Under the pieces are notes generated by a model. The model saw only the letters and a list, made by a program, of their open reading frames with translations. It did no database searches and was not told the DNA's origin. DNA of 11,955 nt from JBHEMT01 sp046262435 (lineage in GTDB: Bacteria; Chloroflexota; Dormibacteria; Aeolococcales; Aeolococcaceae), in NCBI GenBank assembly GCA_046262435.1, contig JBHEMT010000003.1, forward strand, positions 1-11,955, given 5' to 3'. Positions within the stretch are counted from its first letter, which is position 1, and the number at the start of each line of letters is the position of its first letter. The position numbers and the translations under genes are program-made. Below are positions 1 through 5,841 of the stretch, one piece after another.

Positions 1-1560
1 CTCCCGCCGCCGACCCGCGTACGCGGCGAAACGTAGAACCAGCTCATCGCGCAGCTGGTCGGCCGGCACCACGGCATCGATCACCAGGTCGGCGGCGAGG
101 CGGTAGATGTCGATGTCGGCCCGGTACTCCTCCTCCAGCCCACGCACGTATGCCGCACGATGCGCCTCGGGAAGTTCCTGAATCTTGTTGTAGAACACAG
201 CGTTGACCGCCGCCTCAGGCCCCATGACCGCGATCTGGGCGCTGGGCAGCGCCAGAGTGCAGTCGGGATCAAAGGCGGGGCCGCACATCGCGTACAGACC
301 GGCCCCGTATGCCTTGCGCAGGATCACGCACACCTTGGGGACTGTCGCCTGCGCCAGAGCGGCGATCATCTTGGCGCCGTGGCGGATCATTCCCTGGCGC
401 TCCACCGCGCTGCCGATCATGAATCCCGGCACGTCGGCCAGCCAGAGGAGCGGGATGTTGAAGGCGTCACAGAGGGCGACGAAACGGGCAGCCTTGTCGG
501 CCGAGTCCACAAAGAGGACGCCCCCCTTGAAGCGGGGCTGCGAGGCCACGATCCCCACCGCCCGCCCGTCGATGCGAGCGAAGCCGGTGACCAGCTCCCG
601 CGCGAAAAGCCGCTTGATCTCGAAGAACGACCCACTGTCCACCAGCGCGCGAATCACCGCCATGACGTCGTATCCGCGCGCCGGCTCGGCTGGGATGACG
701 CTGTCGATGGCGCTCGCGCCGGGGTCCACAGCAGCCGGGGCGCAGCCGACGACCCTCTCGTCGCTGTTGGCGGGCATGTATCCCAGGTAGGTCCTCGCTG
801 CCGTCAGCGCTTCCTGCTCGTCCTTGGCAAGCAGGTCGCCGCAGCCGCTGACGCTGCAGTGCATCCGGGCCCCGCCCATCTCCTCCAGGCTGACCCTCTC
901 GCCAACCACCACCTCTGCCATGCGCGGCGAGCCAAGGTACATGGACGCGTTGCCCTCGACCATGAACACCGCATCACAGAACGCGGGGATGTAGGCGCCG
1001 CCCGCCGCACTGGGCCCGAAGAGGACGCAGAGCTGGGGGACCTGGCCGCTCAGCCGCACCTGCATCTGAAATATGCGCCCCGCGTGCCGGCGCCCAGGGA
1101 ACATCGCCACCTGGTCGGTGATCCGCGCCCCGGCACTGTCCACCAGGTAGACGAGCGGGATGCGGTGCCGTTCGGCCGTCTCCTGGATGCGCACGATCTT
1201 CTCGACGGTTCGCGCGCCCCAGGAGCCTGCTTTGACGCTGGGGTCGTTGGCCATCACCGCGCAGTGCCGACCGTGCAGGGTGCCGATGCCGGTGACCACT
1301 CCGTCAGCGGCGAGCTCCGGCTCGAGGTTGTTGGCCAGCAGGCCATCCTCGACAAAGGGCATCCCAGGGTCAAGGAGCAGTGCGATCCGCTCGCGCACCG
1401 GTAGCTTGTTCTGCGCGGCCAGCTTCTGTCGGGAACGTTCCGGGCCGCCCGCCCGGGCGCGCTCCAGTCGCTGGTGGGCTTCGCCGGCATCGTGCCGCAC
1501 CGGGGGCCCGCCGACGGCGTCGGCCGCGTCGCCCGTGCCCGGCGTCGCGAGCTCGGTCAT
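1..1560 (-). CDS. Acyl-CoA carboxylase, carboxyltransferase (beta) subunit, 3' end cut by window
   Basis: Carboxyltransferase half of a biotin-dependent acyl-CoA carboxylase, moving CO2 from carboxybiotin to an acyl-CoA in the cytosol. From the ATG at 1560 the frame is open for 520 codons to the window edge; family members are about 510-540 residues, so only the last few residues are missing. Seen: QKLAAQNKLPVRERI near the N-terminus, VDSAGARITDQ (about 140-150), the oxyanion-type glycine loop GPSAAGGAYIPAF (about 182-194), FNIPLLWLADVPGFMIGS, and RKAYGAGLYAMCGPAF (about 412-427). The start overlaps the stop of the HMG-CoA lyase as TGATG, suggesting translational coupling. That neighbour suggests 3-methylcrotonyl-CoA carboxylation (leucine breakdown), similar to the Bacillus yngG-yngE pair. 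However, the C-terminal half (ADVPGFMIG, RKAYGAGLYAM) looks like the broad propionyl/acyl-CoA carboxylase group rather than classical MccB, so the substrate is open. No biotin carboxylase subunit is in view. Confidence 0.93.
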   Translation of the reverse strand, partial: MTELATPGTGDAADAVGGPPVRHDAGEAHQRLERARAGGPERSRQKLAAQNKLPVRERIALLLDPGMPFVEDGLLANNLEPELAADGVVTGIGTLHGRHCAVMANDPSVKAGSWGARTVEKIVRIQETAERHRIPLVYLVDSAGARITDQVAMFPGRRHAGRIFQMQVRLSGQVPQLCVLFGPSAAGGAYIPAFCDAVFMVEGNASMYLGSPRMAEVVVGERVSLEEMGGARMHCSVSGCGDLLAKDEQEALTAARTYLGYMPANSDERVVGCAPAAVDPGASAIDSVIPAEPARGYDVMAVIRALVDSGSFFEIKRLFARELVTGFARIDGRAVGIVASQPRFKGGVLFVDSADKAARFVALCDAFNIPLLWLADVPGFMIGSAVERQGMIRHGAKMIAALAQATVPKVCVILRKAYGAGLYAMCGPAFDPDCTLALPSAQIAVMGPEAAVNAVFYNKIQELPEAHRAAYVRGLEEEYRADIDIYRLAADLVIDAVVPADQLRDELVLRFAAYAGRRRE

Positions 1561-2525
1561 CAGGCGGTGGCCTCCTGGAGTGGCCGACCCGACCAGAGTC
1601 CCGCCCGATGCAGCTTTCCGGGGAGCTCACGGTCGAGGTCGCGCGCCAGCTGTCTGGCCACCTCAACATACCGGTCCAGGTCGCAGCCGCTCTCCGCGCC
1701 GAGATCGTGGAGGGCGAGGAGGGCGTCCTCGCTGCAGACGTTTCCGGTCGACCGGGGCGCAAACGGGCACCCTCCGACACCGGCCACCGAGCCGTCGAAG
1801 CGGGTGACCCCGGACCGATAGGCGCTGACGACGTTGGCCACGCCCTGGCCCCGGGTGTCGTGGACATGGAGAGCCAGCCGGGACCCAGCGACCCGGGGCC
1901 GGCAGAGCTCGACCAGGTCGTGGACCTCGCCTGGTCCGGCCACCCCGATGGTGTCGGCCAGACCCACCTCGTCGACCCCGCGCCCGACGAGCTCGTCGAC
2001 CAGGGTGACCACGCGACCCGCGGGAACGGTGCCCTCGAAGGGACAGCCGAACGCGACCGAGAGGGCAACGTCGACCCGGCAGCCGGCGGCGCCCGCATCG
2101 GCGACGATTCCCTCCAGGTCGCGCAGCGAGCCGGCCACATCCCGGCTGACGTTGCGCCGGTTGAAGCTGTCGGTGGCCGCGATGGTGACCAGAACATTGC
2201 CCACCCCATTGGCGAGGGCAAGCTCGAGGCCACGGCGGTTGGGGATGAGCACCCGAAGCCGGGGGCTCAGTTCAGGCCCGAGCGCCGCAAGCACCTCGGC
2301 GGCGTCGCCAAGCTGGGGGACCCAGGTGGGCGACACGAACGAGGTGGCCTCGACCCGCGACGCCCCCGCCTCGAGCAGCCCGCGCACCAGCCGCACCTTG
2401 ACCTCGGTGGGCACGGTCGTCGAGATGTTCTGGAGCCCATCGCGCGGCCCCACGTCCGTCCAGAGAACCGGGGTCTGGCCCGCGGACGTACCCCTTCGGT
2501 CGCCGCCCGGCTGCTCGATGCCCAC
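1560..2525 (-). CDS. Hydroxymethylglutaryl-CoA lyase
   Basis: Splits HMG-CoA into acetoacetate and acetyl-CoA, the last step of leucine breakdown; TIM barrel with a divalent metal. Counted from the GTG at 2525 (321 aa), the signature parts are in order: DVGPRDGLQN with catalytic R28/D29, E59 in VEATSFVSP, SVAFGCPFEG (156-165), metal ligands H220/H222 in LHVHDTRG, and the active-site loop GVGGCPFAP with C253, followed by TGNV with N262. All residues known from human HMGCL to matter are present. The start is uncertain. An in-frame GTG at 2576 would add 17 residues of poor, Cys/Pro-rich sequence. I prefer 2525 because TACGGT lies exactly 7 nt upstream, like the other leaderless genes here, and because homologues start shortly before this motif. 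It is the promoter-proximal gene of a probable operon with the carboxyltransferase. The C-terminus is complete (TGA at 1562-1560). Confidence 0.92.
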   Translation of the reverse strand: MGIEQPGGDRRGTSAGQTPVLWTDVGPRDGLQNISTTVPTEVKVRLVRGLLEAGASRVEATSFVSPTWVPQLGDAAEVLAALGPELSPRLRVLIPNRRGLELALANGVGNVLVTIAATDSFNRRNVSRDVAGSLRDLEGIVADAGAAGCRVDVALSVAFGCPFEGTVPAGRVVTLVDELVGRGVDEVGLADTIGVAGPGEVHDLVELCRPRVAGSRLALHVHDTRGQGVANVVSAYRSGVTRFDGSVAGVGGCPFAPRSTGNVCSEDALLALHDLGAESGCDLDRYVEVARQLARDLDRELPGKLHRAGLWSGRPLQEATA

Positions 2526-2538
2526 GCATGGCACCGTA
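2526..2538 (-). promoter_or_regulatory. Possible leaderless promoter of HMG-CoA lyase
   Basis: On the minus strand TACGGT (2538-2533) is followed by 7 nt and then the GTG at 2525. The spacing matches the TAnnnT-N7-start arrangement of three other genes here, but the hexamer is a weak -10 and no good -35 or Shine-Dalgarno site is visible. Confidence 0.4.
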
Positions 2539-2622
2539 GCAGAGCACCGCGGCGGCCCCCCGCACCCGCGGGACACGCGCGCGCACCGCCCCCGGAGCTT
2601 CGGGAGCCCACCCGGCGGCGCC

Positions 2623-2635
2623 TAGAATCCCGGCA
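2623..2635 (+). promoter_or_regulatory. Leaderless promoter (-10 TAGAAT) of rnhB
   Basis: TAGAAT at 2623-2628, 7 nt spacer, then ATG at 2636. This places the expected transcription start on or next to the A of the ATG. There is no Shine-Dalgarno site, which supports leaderless translation. The -35 region (around 2599-2605, TTCGGG) is weak. Confidence 0.6.
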
Positions 2636-3412
2636 ATGGCGCGCTTCTCGTTGACCGGGTACCTGCGCACCACCTTCGGCTGTGAGGACCCACGCAGCTT
2701 CCGGCTGTGCGGCATGGATGAGGTTGGTCGCGGTGCCTACGCCGGCCCCCTGGTCGCCGCCGCCGTGATTCTGCCGCCGCGGTTCCGGCACCCCCTGCTC
2801 CGCGATTCCAAGCTCCTCACTGCCAAGCAGCGCGAGGAGCTGGCGCCGATCATCCGGGCCCGGGCCCTGCACTGGGAGGTGGCCGAGGTGAGCGTCGCCG
2901 AGATCAACAGCCGGGGGATCGGCTGGGCGAACGCCGACATCTTCCGGCGCCTGGCCGCCGGGGTCGAGGCCGACGGCTACTGCAGCGACGGACGCCTGCG
3001 GATCCCTGGGGACCGGCGAGTGCACACCCTGGTGAAGGGCGACAACCTGATCCCCGCCATCTCGGCCGCCTCGATCGTCGCCAAGGTGCATCGCGATGCC
3101 CACATGACCCGGCTCCATGGCAGCGCCCCGGAGTACGCGTGGGCAAGCAACAAGGGCTACGGTGCCCCGATCCACCTCGACGCGATCCGCCGCCTGGGGC
3201 CCCACGCCGAGCACCGCCGGGTGTGGATCAGCAACCTCCTCCAGCTCGACCTCGACCTCGGGCTACCCGACGCCGCGGTCGTGGCCGAGCCTCCCGGCTG
3301 GGGCCGGGGTGACCCCGCCACCGACATCGCCCTGACGGGCACCGGAGGCTCTGCCGCGGCAACGCGCGGGACGCTCCCTGCGGTTGCGCCGGTGGCGCTT
3401 CAGCCGGGGTAG
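2636..3412 (+). CDS. rnhB: Ribonuclease HII
   Basis: Endonuclease that cuts the RNA strand of RNA-DNA hybrids and starts removal of misincorporated ribonucleotides from DNA. 258 aa. The catalytic DExGRG motif is GMDEVGRGAYAGPL (D28, E29); further expected acidic residues are D118 (CSDGRLRIP) and D154 in SIVAKVHRD, and the substrate-binding KGYGAPIHLDAI lies at 173-184, followed by LGPHAEHRR. All four acidic positions are present, so it should be active. Bacterial RNase HII is usually 190-230 aa. Here about 26 residues precede the GMDEVGRG motif and about 45 Ala/Gly/Pro-rich residues follow the last conserved part, the latter probably disordered. The ATG at 2636 is supported by TAGAAT 7 nt upstream. 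The gene diverges from the HMG-CoA lyase across a gap of about 110 bp and converges on the zinc ribbon gene. Confidence 0.95.
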   Translation: MARFSLTGYLRTTFGCEDPRSFRLCGMDEVGRGAYAGPLVAAAVILPPRFRHPLLRDSKLLTAKQREELAPIIRARALHWEVAEVSVAEINSRGIGWANADIFRRLAAGVEADGYCSDGRLRIPGDRRVHTLVKGDNLIPAISAASIVAKVHRDAHMTRLHGSAPEYAWASNKGYGAPIHLDAIRRLGPHAEHRRVWISNLLQLDLDLGLPDAAVVAEPPGWGRGDPATDIALTGTGGSAAATRGTLPAVAPVALQPG

Positions 3413-3492
3413 CCGGCCCGGCAGGGGGGCGAGCGATTTTCCCCAGTGGGACTGCTATCGCTTCTGTCGTCGAACGCGGACCGCGAATGCTT

Positions 3493-3516
3493 GTTGGCGA
3501 CGCACTGCCGCCCAAC
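3493..3516. terminator. Possible hairpin between convergent rnhB and zinc ribbon gene
   Basis: GTTGGCG (3493-3499) can pair with CGCCCAAC (3509-3516), leaving one bulged C and a 9-nt loop. It lies 7 nt past the minus-strand stop of the zinc ribbon gene and about 80 nt past rnhB. There is no U-tract, so the call is weak. Nothing else stands out in 3413-3522. Confidence 0.3.
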
Positions 3517-3522
3517 CGCAGG

Positions 3523-3753
3523 TCAGGCGCAGCAGCCGCCGCCGCAGCACCCACCCGCCCGGGACGCACTCCGGTCCGGCGCGGGAAGACCGGCCTCGAG
3601 GTTGCCCGGCCCCGCGGCGATCATGCTGATCAACGGCATCGCGGTCCGGCCCTCGCACCGCGGGCACAGGGCAGTCACCGAGCGCTCGGCCATGGGACGG
3701 AGCAACTCGAACACCGCGGCGCAGTCATTGCACCGGTACTCGTAGAGAGGCAT
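3523..3753 (-). CDS. FmdB-family zinc ribbon protein
   Basis: 76-residue protein opening with MPLYEYRCNDC, the hallmark of the FmdB/CxxC_CXXC_SSSS putative regulatory family. Two CxxC pairs (C8/C11 and C30/C33, in RCNDC and LCPRC) should bind one zinc. The middle (GPGNLEAGLPAPDR) is probably flexible, and the tail ends in a cysteine cluster, CCGGGCC, also common in family members of high-GC bacteria. The exact role of the family is unknown; it was first noted as a possible regulator near formamidase/amidase genes. The same frame stays open to 4095, but the family start MPLYEY and TAGGCT 7 nt upstream fix the start at 3753. A GTG lies directly before the ATG. It converges on rnhB and diverges from the HhH gene. 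Confidence 0.88.
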   Translation of the reverse strand: MPLYEYRCNDCAAVFELLRPMAERSVTALCPRCEGRTAMPLISMIAAGPGNLEAGLPAPDRSASRAGGCCGGGCCA

Positions 3754-3766
3754 CACGGTCAGCCTA
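3754..3766 (-). promoter_or_regulatory. Leaderless promoter (-10 TAGGCT) of zinc ribbon gene
   Basis: On the minus strand TAGGCT (3766-3761), 7-nt spacer, ATG at 3753. Same arrangement as rnhB and the esterase gene. No Shine-Dalgarno site is present. Confidence 0.55.
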
Positions 3767-3854
3767 CCACCGCCTGAGGCCCCGATTGGCTCGTGCCCGC
3801 CTGGGCATGCCCCCCGGGCGCCTGGCCTTGCGCGTACGCGCCCGCGCTTGCTTG

Positions 3855-3876
3855 CGAACGTCCGTTTGTATACACT
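3855..3876 (+). promoter_or_regulatory. LexA-like (SOS) box overlapping the promoter of the HhH gene
   Basis: CGAAC-GTCC-GTTTG (3855-3868) fits the Gram-positive/actinobacterial LexA box CGAAC-N4-GTTYG with one asymmetric base compared with the perfect palindrome. It directly abuts TATACA (3869-3874), which contains a second -10 candidate TACACT (3871-3876). A repressor here would cover the core promoter. The ATG follows at 3886, giving a very short or absent leader. The box also lies about 100 bp upstream of the divergent zinc ribbon gene, but it is less well placed for that gene. Confidence 0.6.
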
Positions 3877-3885
3877 GACACTGTC

Positions 3886-4182
3886 ATGAAATCCTCCCTC
3901 GTCGAGCTTGAGCTTCCTCTCGGCGAGCCCGCCCCGCCGGCCCGAACCGACCTCGGCGAGCAGCGGCTTGAGCAGCTGCGCGTTGCGCTCGGCTCGGCGA
4001 GCGTGCCCGATGCCCTGCTCCGCCACTTCGGCAGCCTGCGCGAGCTCTACGCGGCACCGCCGGAGCAGATCGAGCGGCTGGTCGGCGCGGTGCACGCGGC
4101 GCGGCTCGCCTGGTTTCTCGATGCTCCCTTCCGGCCTGCCTCACTGGCCCTCTTCAACCGGGGACGGGGGCGCGCGGCGTGA
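3886..4182 (+). CDS. Small helix-hairpin-helix protein, putative SOS gene
   Basis: 98 aa, not a family I can name. Residues about 36-77 (VPDALLRHFGSLRELYAAPPEQIERLVG) resemble one HhH DNA-binding unit as in the C-terminus of UvrC, where the pattern is LLRHFGS followed by a short helix and a second hairpin. The usual GIGP hairpin glycines are not preserved before LLRHFGS. The N-terminus contains ELELPL (7-12), similar to the QLxLPL-type sliding-clamp binding motif. The rest is Pro/Arg-rich, and no catalytic motif is visible. I chose ATG 3886 because it follows the promoter directly; an upstream start at 3793 would run through the -10 and LexA-like box. It could be a stand-alone UvrC-tail relative or a partner of DnaE2. 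No Shine-Dalgarno site is present, so it is probably leaderless or nearly so. Confidence 0.68.
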   Translation: MKSSLVELELPLGEPAPPARTDLGEQRLEQLRVALGSASVPDALLRHFGSLRELYAAPPEQIERLVGAVHAARLAWFLDAPFRPASLALFNRGRGRAA

Positions 4183-4186
4183 GCAG

Positions 4187-4215
4187 GTGACCGTTTGCAG
4201 CCAATTCCGTAAACT
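4187..4215 (+). promoter_or_regulatory. Possible promoter of the Ala-rich membrane protein
   Basis: GTGACC (4187-4192), 17 nt, then TAAACT (4210-4215). This AT-richer patch between the HhH stop and the next gene would give a leader of about 70 nt with a GGAGG site. Weak -35. Confidence 0.3.
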
Positions 4216-4291
4216 TCGCCGCCACGACAGTTAAAGATGTCGGCGCACGCTCCCCGGGAGAGGCGAGGTCGGCGGCACGGAGGCATGCCCC

Positions 4292-4957
4292 ATGTTCGGT
4301 CGCTCGAAGAGTACGACGGTTCTCGACAGGGTCAGCAGTAGCACGGGTGACGCAGTGGCCGACTTGGCTGGCCGTGCCGCCAGCGGGGCCGGCCAGGTAG
4401 CCGGTCAGGCCGCCGAGATCGCCTCTTCGGCGCGTGAGGTCGCGGGCCCAGCCGTCCGCGTCGCTGCCGCCACCGCATCCGACAAGCTGAGCGTCGCCGC
4501 AGAGCGCGCCGCGGCGATGCTGGCGGATGCTGCCGAGCGGCTCGCCGACGCAGTTCCCGATGGGCGCCTGAGCAGTGCTTCACAGAGCGTCGCCGACTCC
4601 GTGCGGCCCAAGAAGCGAAGCACGTTCAAGACCCTGCTGGTGGTCGCAGCCACAGCGGGCGGCGTGGTGGCCCTGCTGCGCTCGCCTCTGGCCGCCAGGC
4701 TGCGGCAGCGCCTGTTCGGTGCCCCCGATGACGATTTTGATGACGAGGCTGAGTCGATCACGCTTCCCGTGGACAGTGGTGCCCCGTCGACGGCAACGGC
4801 CGACGCGGTTCCGGCGGCGGGCGGAGAGGCTGGCATCAGCGATGCGGCGGCCGGACAGACCGGCGTCGGCGATGCGGTGGGCAGCGAAGGCAATGGCACG
4901 GCGTCCGAGGCGAACCGGAAGTCCACAGCTGTGCCACGACCGACCGCAGGGAGCTGA
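4292..4957 (+). CDS. Ala-rich helical protein with one membrane span
   Basis: 221 aa, no recognised family. Residues about 10-105 are Ala/Ser/Val-rich with regularly spaced charged residues (AAGQVAGQAAEIASSAREV-like), typical of long amphipathic helices in YtxH-like or apolipoprotein-like stress proteins. A basic patch RPKKRS (105-110) precedes a single hydrophobic span (about 113-130, TLLVVAATAGGVVALL). Then come RQR and an acidic stretch DDDFDDEAE (146-154), and a disordered Ala/Gly/Ser tail with a repeated GxxDA theme (GISDAAAGQTGVGDAVG). Start fixed by GGAGG (4279-4283), 8 nt before the ATG. By the positive-inside rule the basic patch before the span suggests the long helical part is cytoplasmic, though RQR follows the span. 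It follows the HhH gene by 109 bp and is probably transcribed on its own. Function unknown; a structural or envelope-stress role is only a guess. Confidence 0.75.
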   Translation: MFGRSKSTTVLDRVSSSTGDAVADLAGRAASGAGQVAGQAAEIASSAREVAGPAVRVAAATASDKLSVAAERAAAMLADAAERLADAVPDGRLSSASQSVADSVRPKKRSTFKTLLVVAATAGGVVALLRSPLAARLRQRLFGAPDDDFDDEAESITLPVDSGAPSTATADAVPAAGGEAGISDAAAGQTGVGDAVGSEGNGTASEANRKSTAVPRPTAGS

Positions 4958-5003
4958 ACCTCCTCTCGGCGGAAGCTGAGCTGATCCGGAACTAGGCGGC
5001 CCG

Positions 5004-5024
5004 CCGGCGCGCAGGTCGCGCCGG
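5004..5024 (+). terminator. GC-rich hairpin after the Ala-rich protein
   Basis: Perfect 8-bp inverted repeat CCGGCGCG-CAGGT-CGCGCCGG, 46 nt past the stop at 4957 and upstream of the next promoter. There is no U-tract, as is common for terminators in high-GC genomes. It could also be an operator. Confidence 0.55.
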
Positions 5025-5057
5025 TCCCACGCGATCGGTGCTTGTCCGGCGTTCAAC

Positions 5058-5069
5058 TAGACTGGGTGG
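5058..5069 (+). promoter_or_regulatory. Leaderless promoter (-10 TAGACT) of the winged-helix-like gene
   Basis: TAGACT at 5058-5063, 6-nt spacer, ATG at 5070. No Shine-Dalgarno site is convincing (GGGTGG abuts the ATG, too close). Confidence 0.55.
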
Positions 5070-5804
5070 ATGCCCAGTGACCGCTACCCCAGCTCTCGCC
5101 CCCGTCCGGGCGGCCCGCGTCCGGGTGGCGATCGCCCGAACTACTCGTCGGATCGTCCGAACTACTCGTCGGACCGGCCCAGCTACTCCGGTGGCGACCG
5201 ACCGCCGGCCGACCGTCCGGGGTTCTCGTCCGGGCCCCGTGCCTTCACCCCCCGGCCGGCGCCCACTGAGGTGGCTGCTCCGCACTCCATCAGGGTGCGC
5301 GATGGGGATCGTGAGGTGGAGGTGAGCGGTTCTCCTGCCTTTGTCCGGCAGGCGATCGACGACCTTCCCGACCTCCTCGCCCGTCTGCGCGGCGAGCGCA
5401 AGGGGACGCCGGCCGCGCAGCAGTCTTCGGCGACCCGCTCCATCAGCATGCCGGCACCCTCGACGTCGCACGGGGACGGCCCGCCCCAGGGGCCGGCGAC
5501 TCCGGCCAACGGCGCGAGCAACGGCGCGGCTGTCGCGGACCGCGCGTTGGGTTCGGCTCCGGGCGGGACTGGATCACCGGCGGCAAAAGCCACCGGTCCC
5601 CGGGCCAAGCGTCACGCCGTGGCTCACTCCCTGGAGGAGCAGGTGATCAGCATCCTGAGCGGACAGAAGCGGCCGGTGACCGTCGCCGCAATCCGCAAGA
5701 AACTGGCTGACGATGTCAGCGGCCAGTTGGTGCGACGCACCCTGGAGCGCTCGGATCGGGTCACGGCCACCGAGGACCGGCCTGCGGCCTACCGCCTGCG
5801 CTGA
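5070..5804 (+). CDS. Low-complexity protein with heptad repeat and winged-helix-like C-terminus
   Basis: 244 aa, no recognised family. Residues 1-65 are Pro/Arg/Gly/Ser/Tyr-rich and include three copies of a DRPxYSS heptad (21-41), resembling disordered RNA-binding or condensate-forming tails. Residues 72-108 (HSIRVRDGDREVEVSG followed by SPAFVRQAIDDLPDLLARL) look like a compact two-strand plus helix module, seen in other proteins as a ligand- or partner-binding piece. A second disordered linker runs to about 180. The C-terminal 60 residues (SLEEQVISILSGQKRPVTV, then AAIRKKL, VRRTLERSDRV, and a final strand AAYRLR) have the pattern of a winged helix with a recognition helix and wing, so DNA binding is plausible. 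Start supported by TAGACT 6 nt upstream. Converges on dnaE2, sharing a hairpin over its stop codon. Confidence 0.75.
   Translation: MPSDRYPSSRPRPGGPRPGGDRPNYSSDRPNYSSDRPSYSGGDRPPADRPGFSSGPRAFTPRPAPTEVAAPHSIRVRDGDREVEVSGSPAFVRQAIDDLPDLLARLRGERKGTPAAQQSSATRSISMPAPSTSHGDGPPQGPATPANGASNGAAVADRALGSAPGGTGSPAAKATGPRAKRHAVAHSLEEQVISILSGQKRPVTVAAIRKKLADDVSGQLVRRTLERSDRVTATEDRPAAYRLR
5136..5198 (+). repeat. In-frame 21-bp tandem repeat, three copies
   Basis: Units at 5136-5156, 5157-5177 and 5178-5198. The first two differ at only two or three bases near the end; the third is more diverged. Each encodes one DRPxYS(S/G) heptad within the disordered N-terminus, so the repeat is coding and probably arose by slippage. 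Confidence 0.85.
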
Positions 5805-5828
5805 CCCGCGGGACCGACCGCGGTCAGC
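5800..5828. terminator. Hairpin between convergent winged-helix-like gene and dnaE2
   Basis: GCTGACCCGCGG (5800-5811) pairs with CCGCGGTCAGC (5818-5828) with one bulged C and a 6-nt loop, giving an 11-bp stem. It overlaps the TGA of the plus-strand gene (5802-5804) and lies 13 nt past the dnaE2 stop, so it could end transcription from both sides. No U-tract. Confidence 0.55.
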
Positions 5829-5841
5829 ACCGGGTGCGGGA

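Noticed and set aside
160..1404. Long open frame on the plus strand opposite the carboxyltransferase
   Set aside because: Its translation is His/Asp/Arg-rich with no family motif; it is the antisense shadow of a high-GC gene with unmistakable carboxyltransferase motifs.
1380..2654. Plus-strand open frame of 424 codons opposite the HMG-CoA lyase
   Set aside because: Antisense shadow; no motif, and it crosses the lyase/carboxyltransferase junction and the divergent promoter region.
3472..3488. Another possible LexA box near CGAACGCGGACCGCG
   Set aside because: Only the left half-site CGAAC is present; no GTTCG half-site at the right distance.
3446..3777. Three overlapping small plus-strand frames opposite the zinc ribbon gene
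   Set aside because: Arg/Pro-rich shadows without start signals; the FmdB frame on the other strand explains the region.
3754..4095. N-terminal extension of the zinc ribbon frame
   Set aside because: It is antisense to the HhH gene and its promoter; family members begin at MPLYEY.
5051..5057. GTTCAAC before the 5070 gene as an SOS half-site
   Set aside because: No matching second half-site and wrong symmetry for CGAAC-N4-GTTCG.
5136..5198. Short repeats as a possible CRISPR array
   Set aside because: The 21-bp units are directly adjacent without spacers and lie in frame inside a gene.
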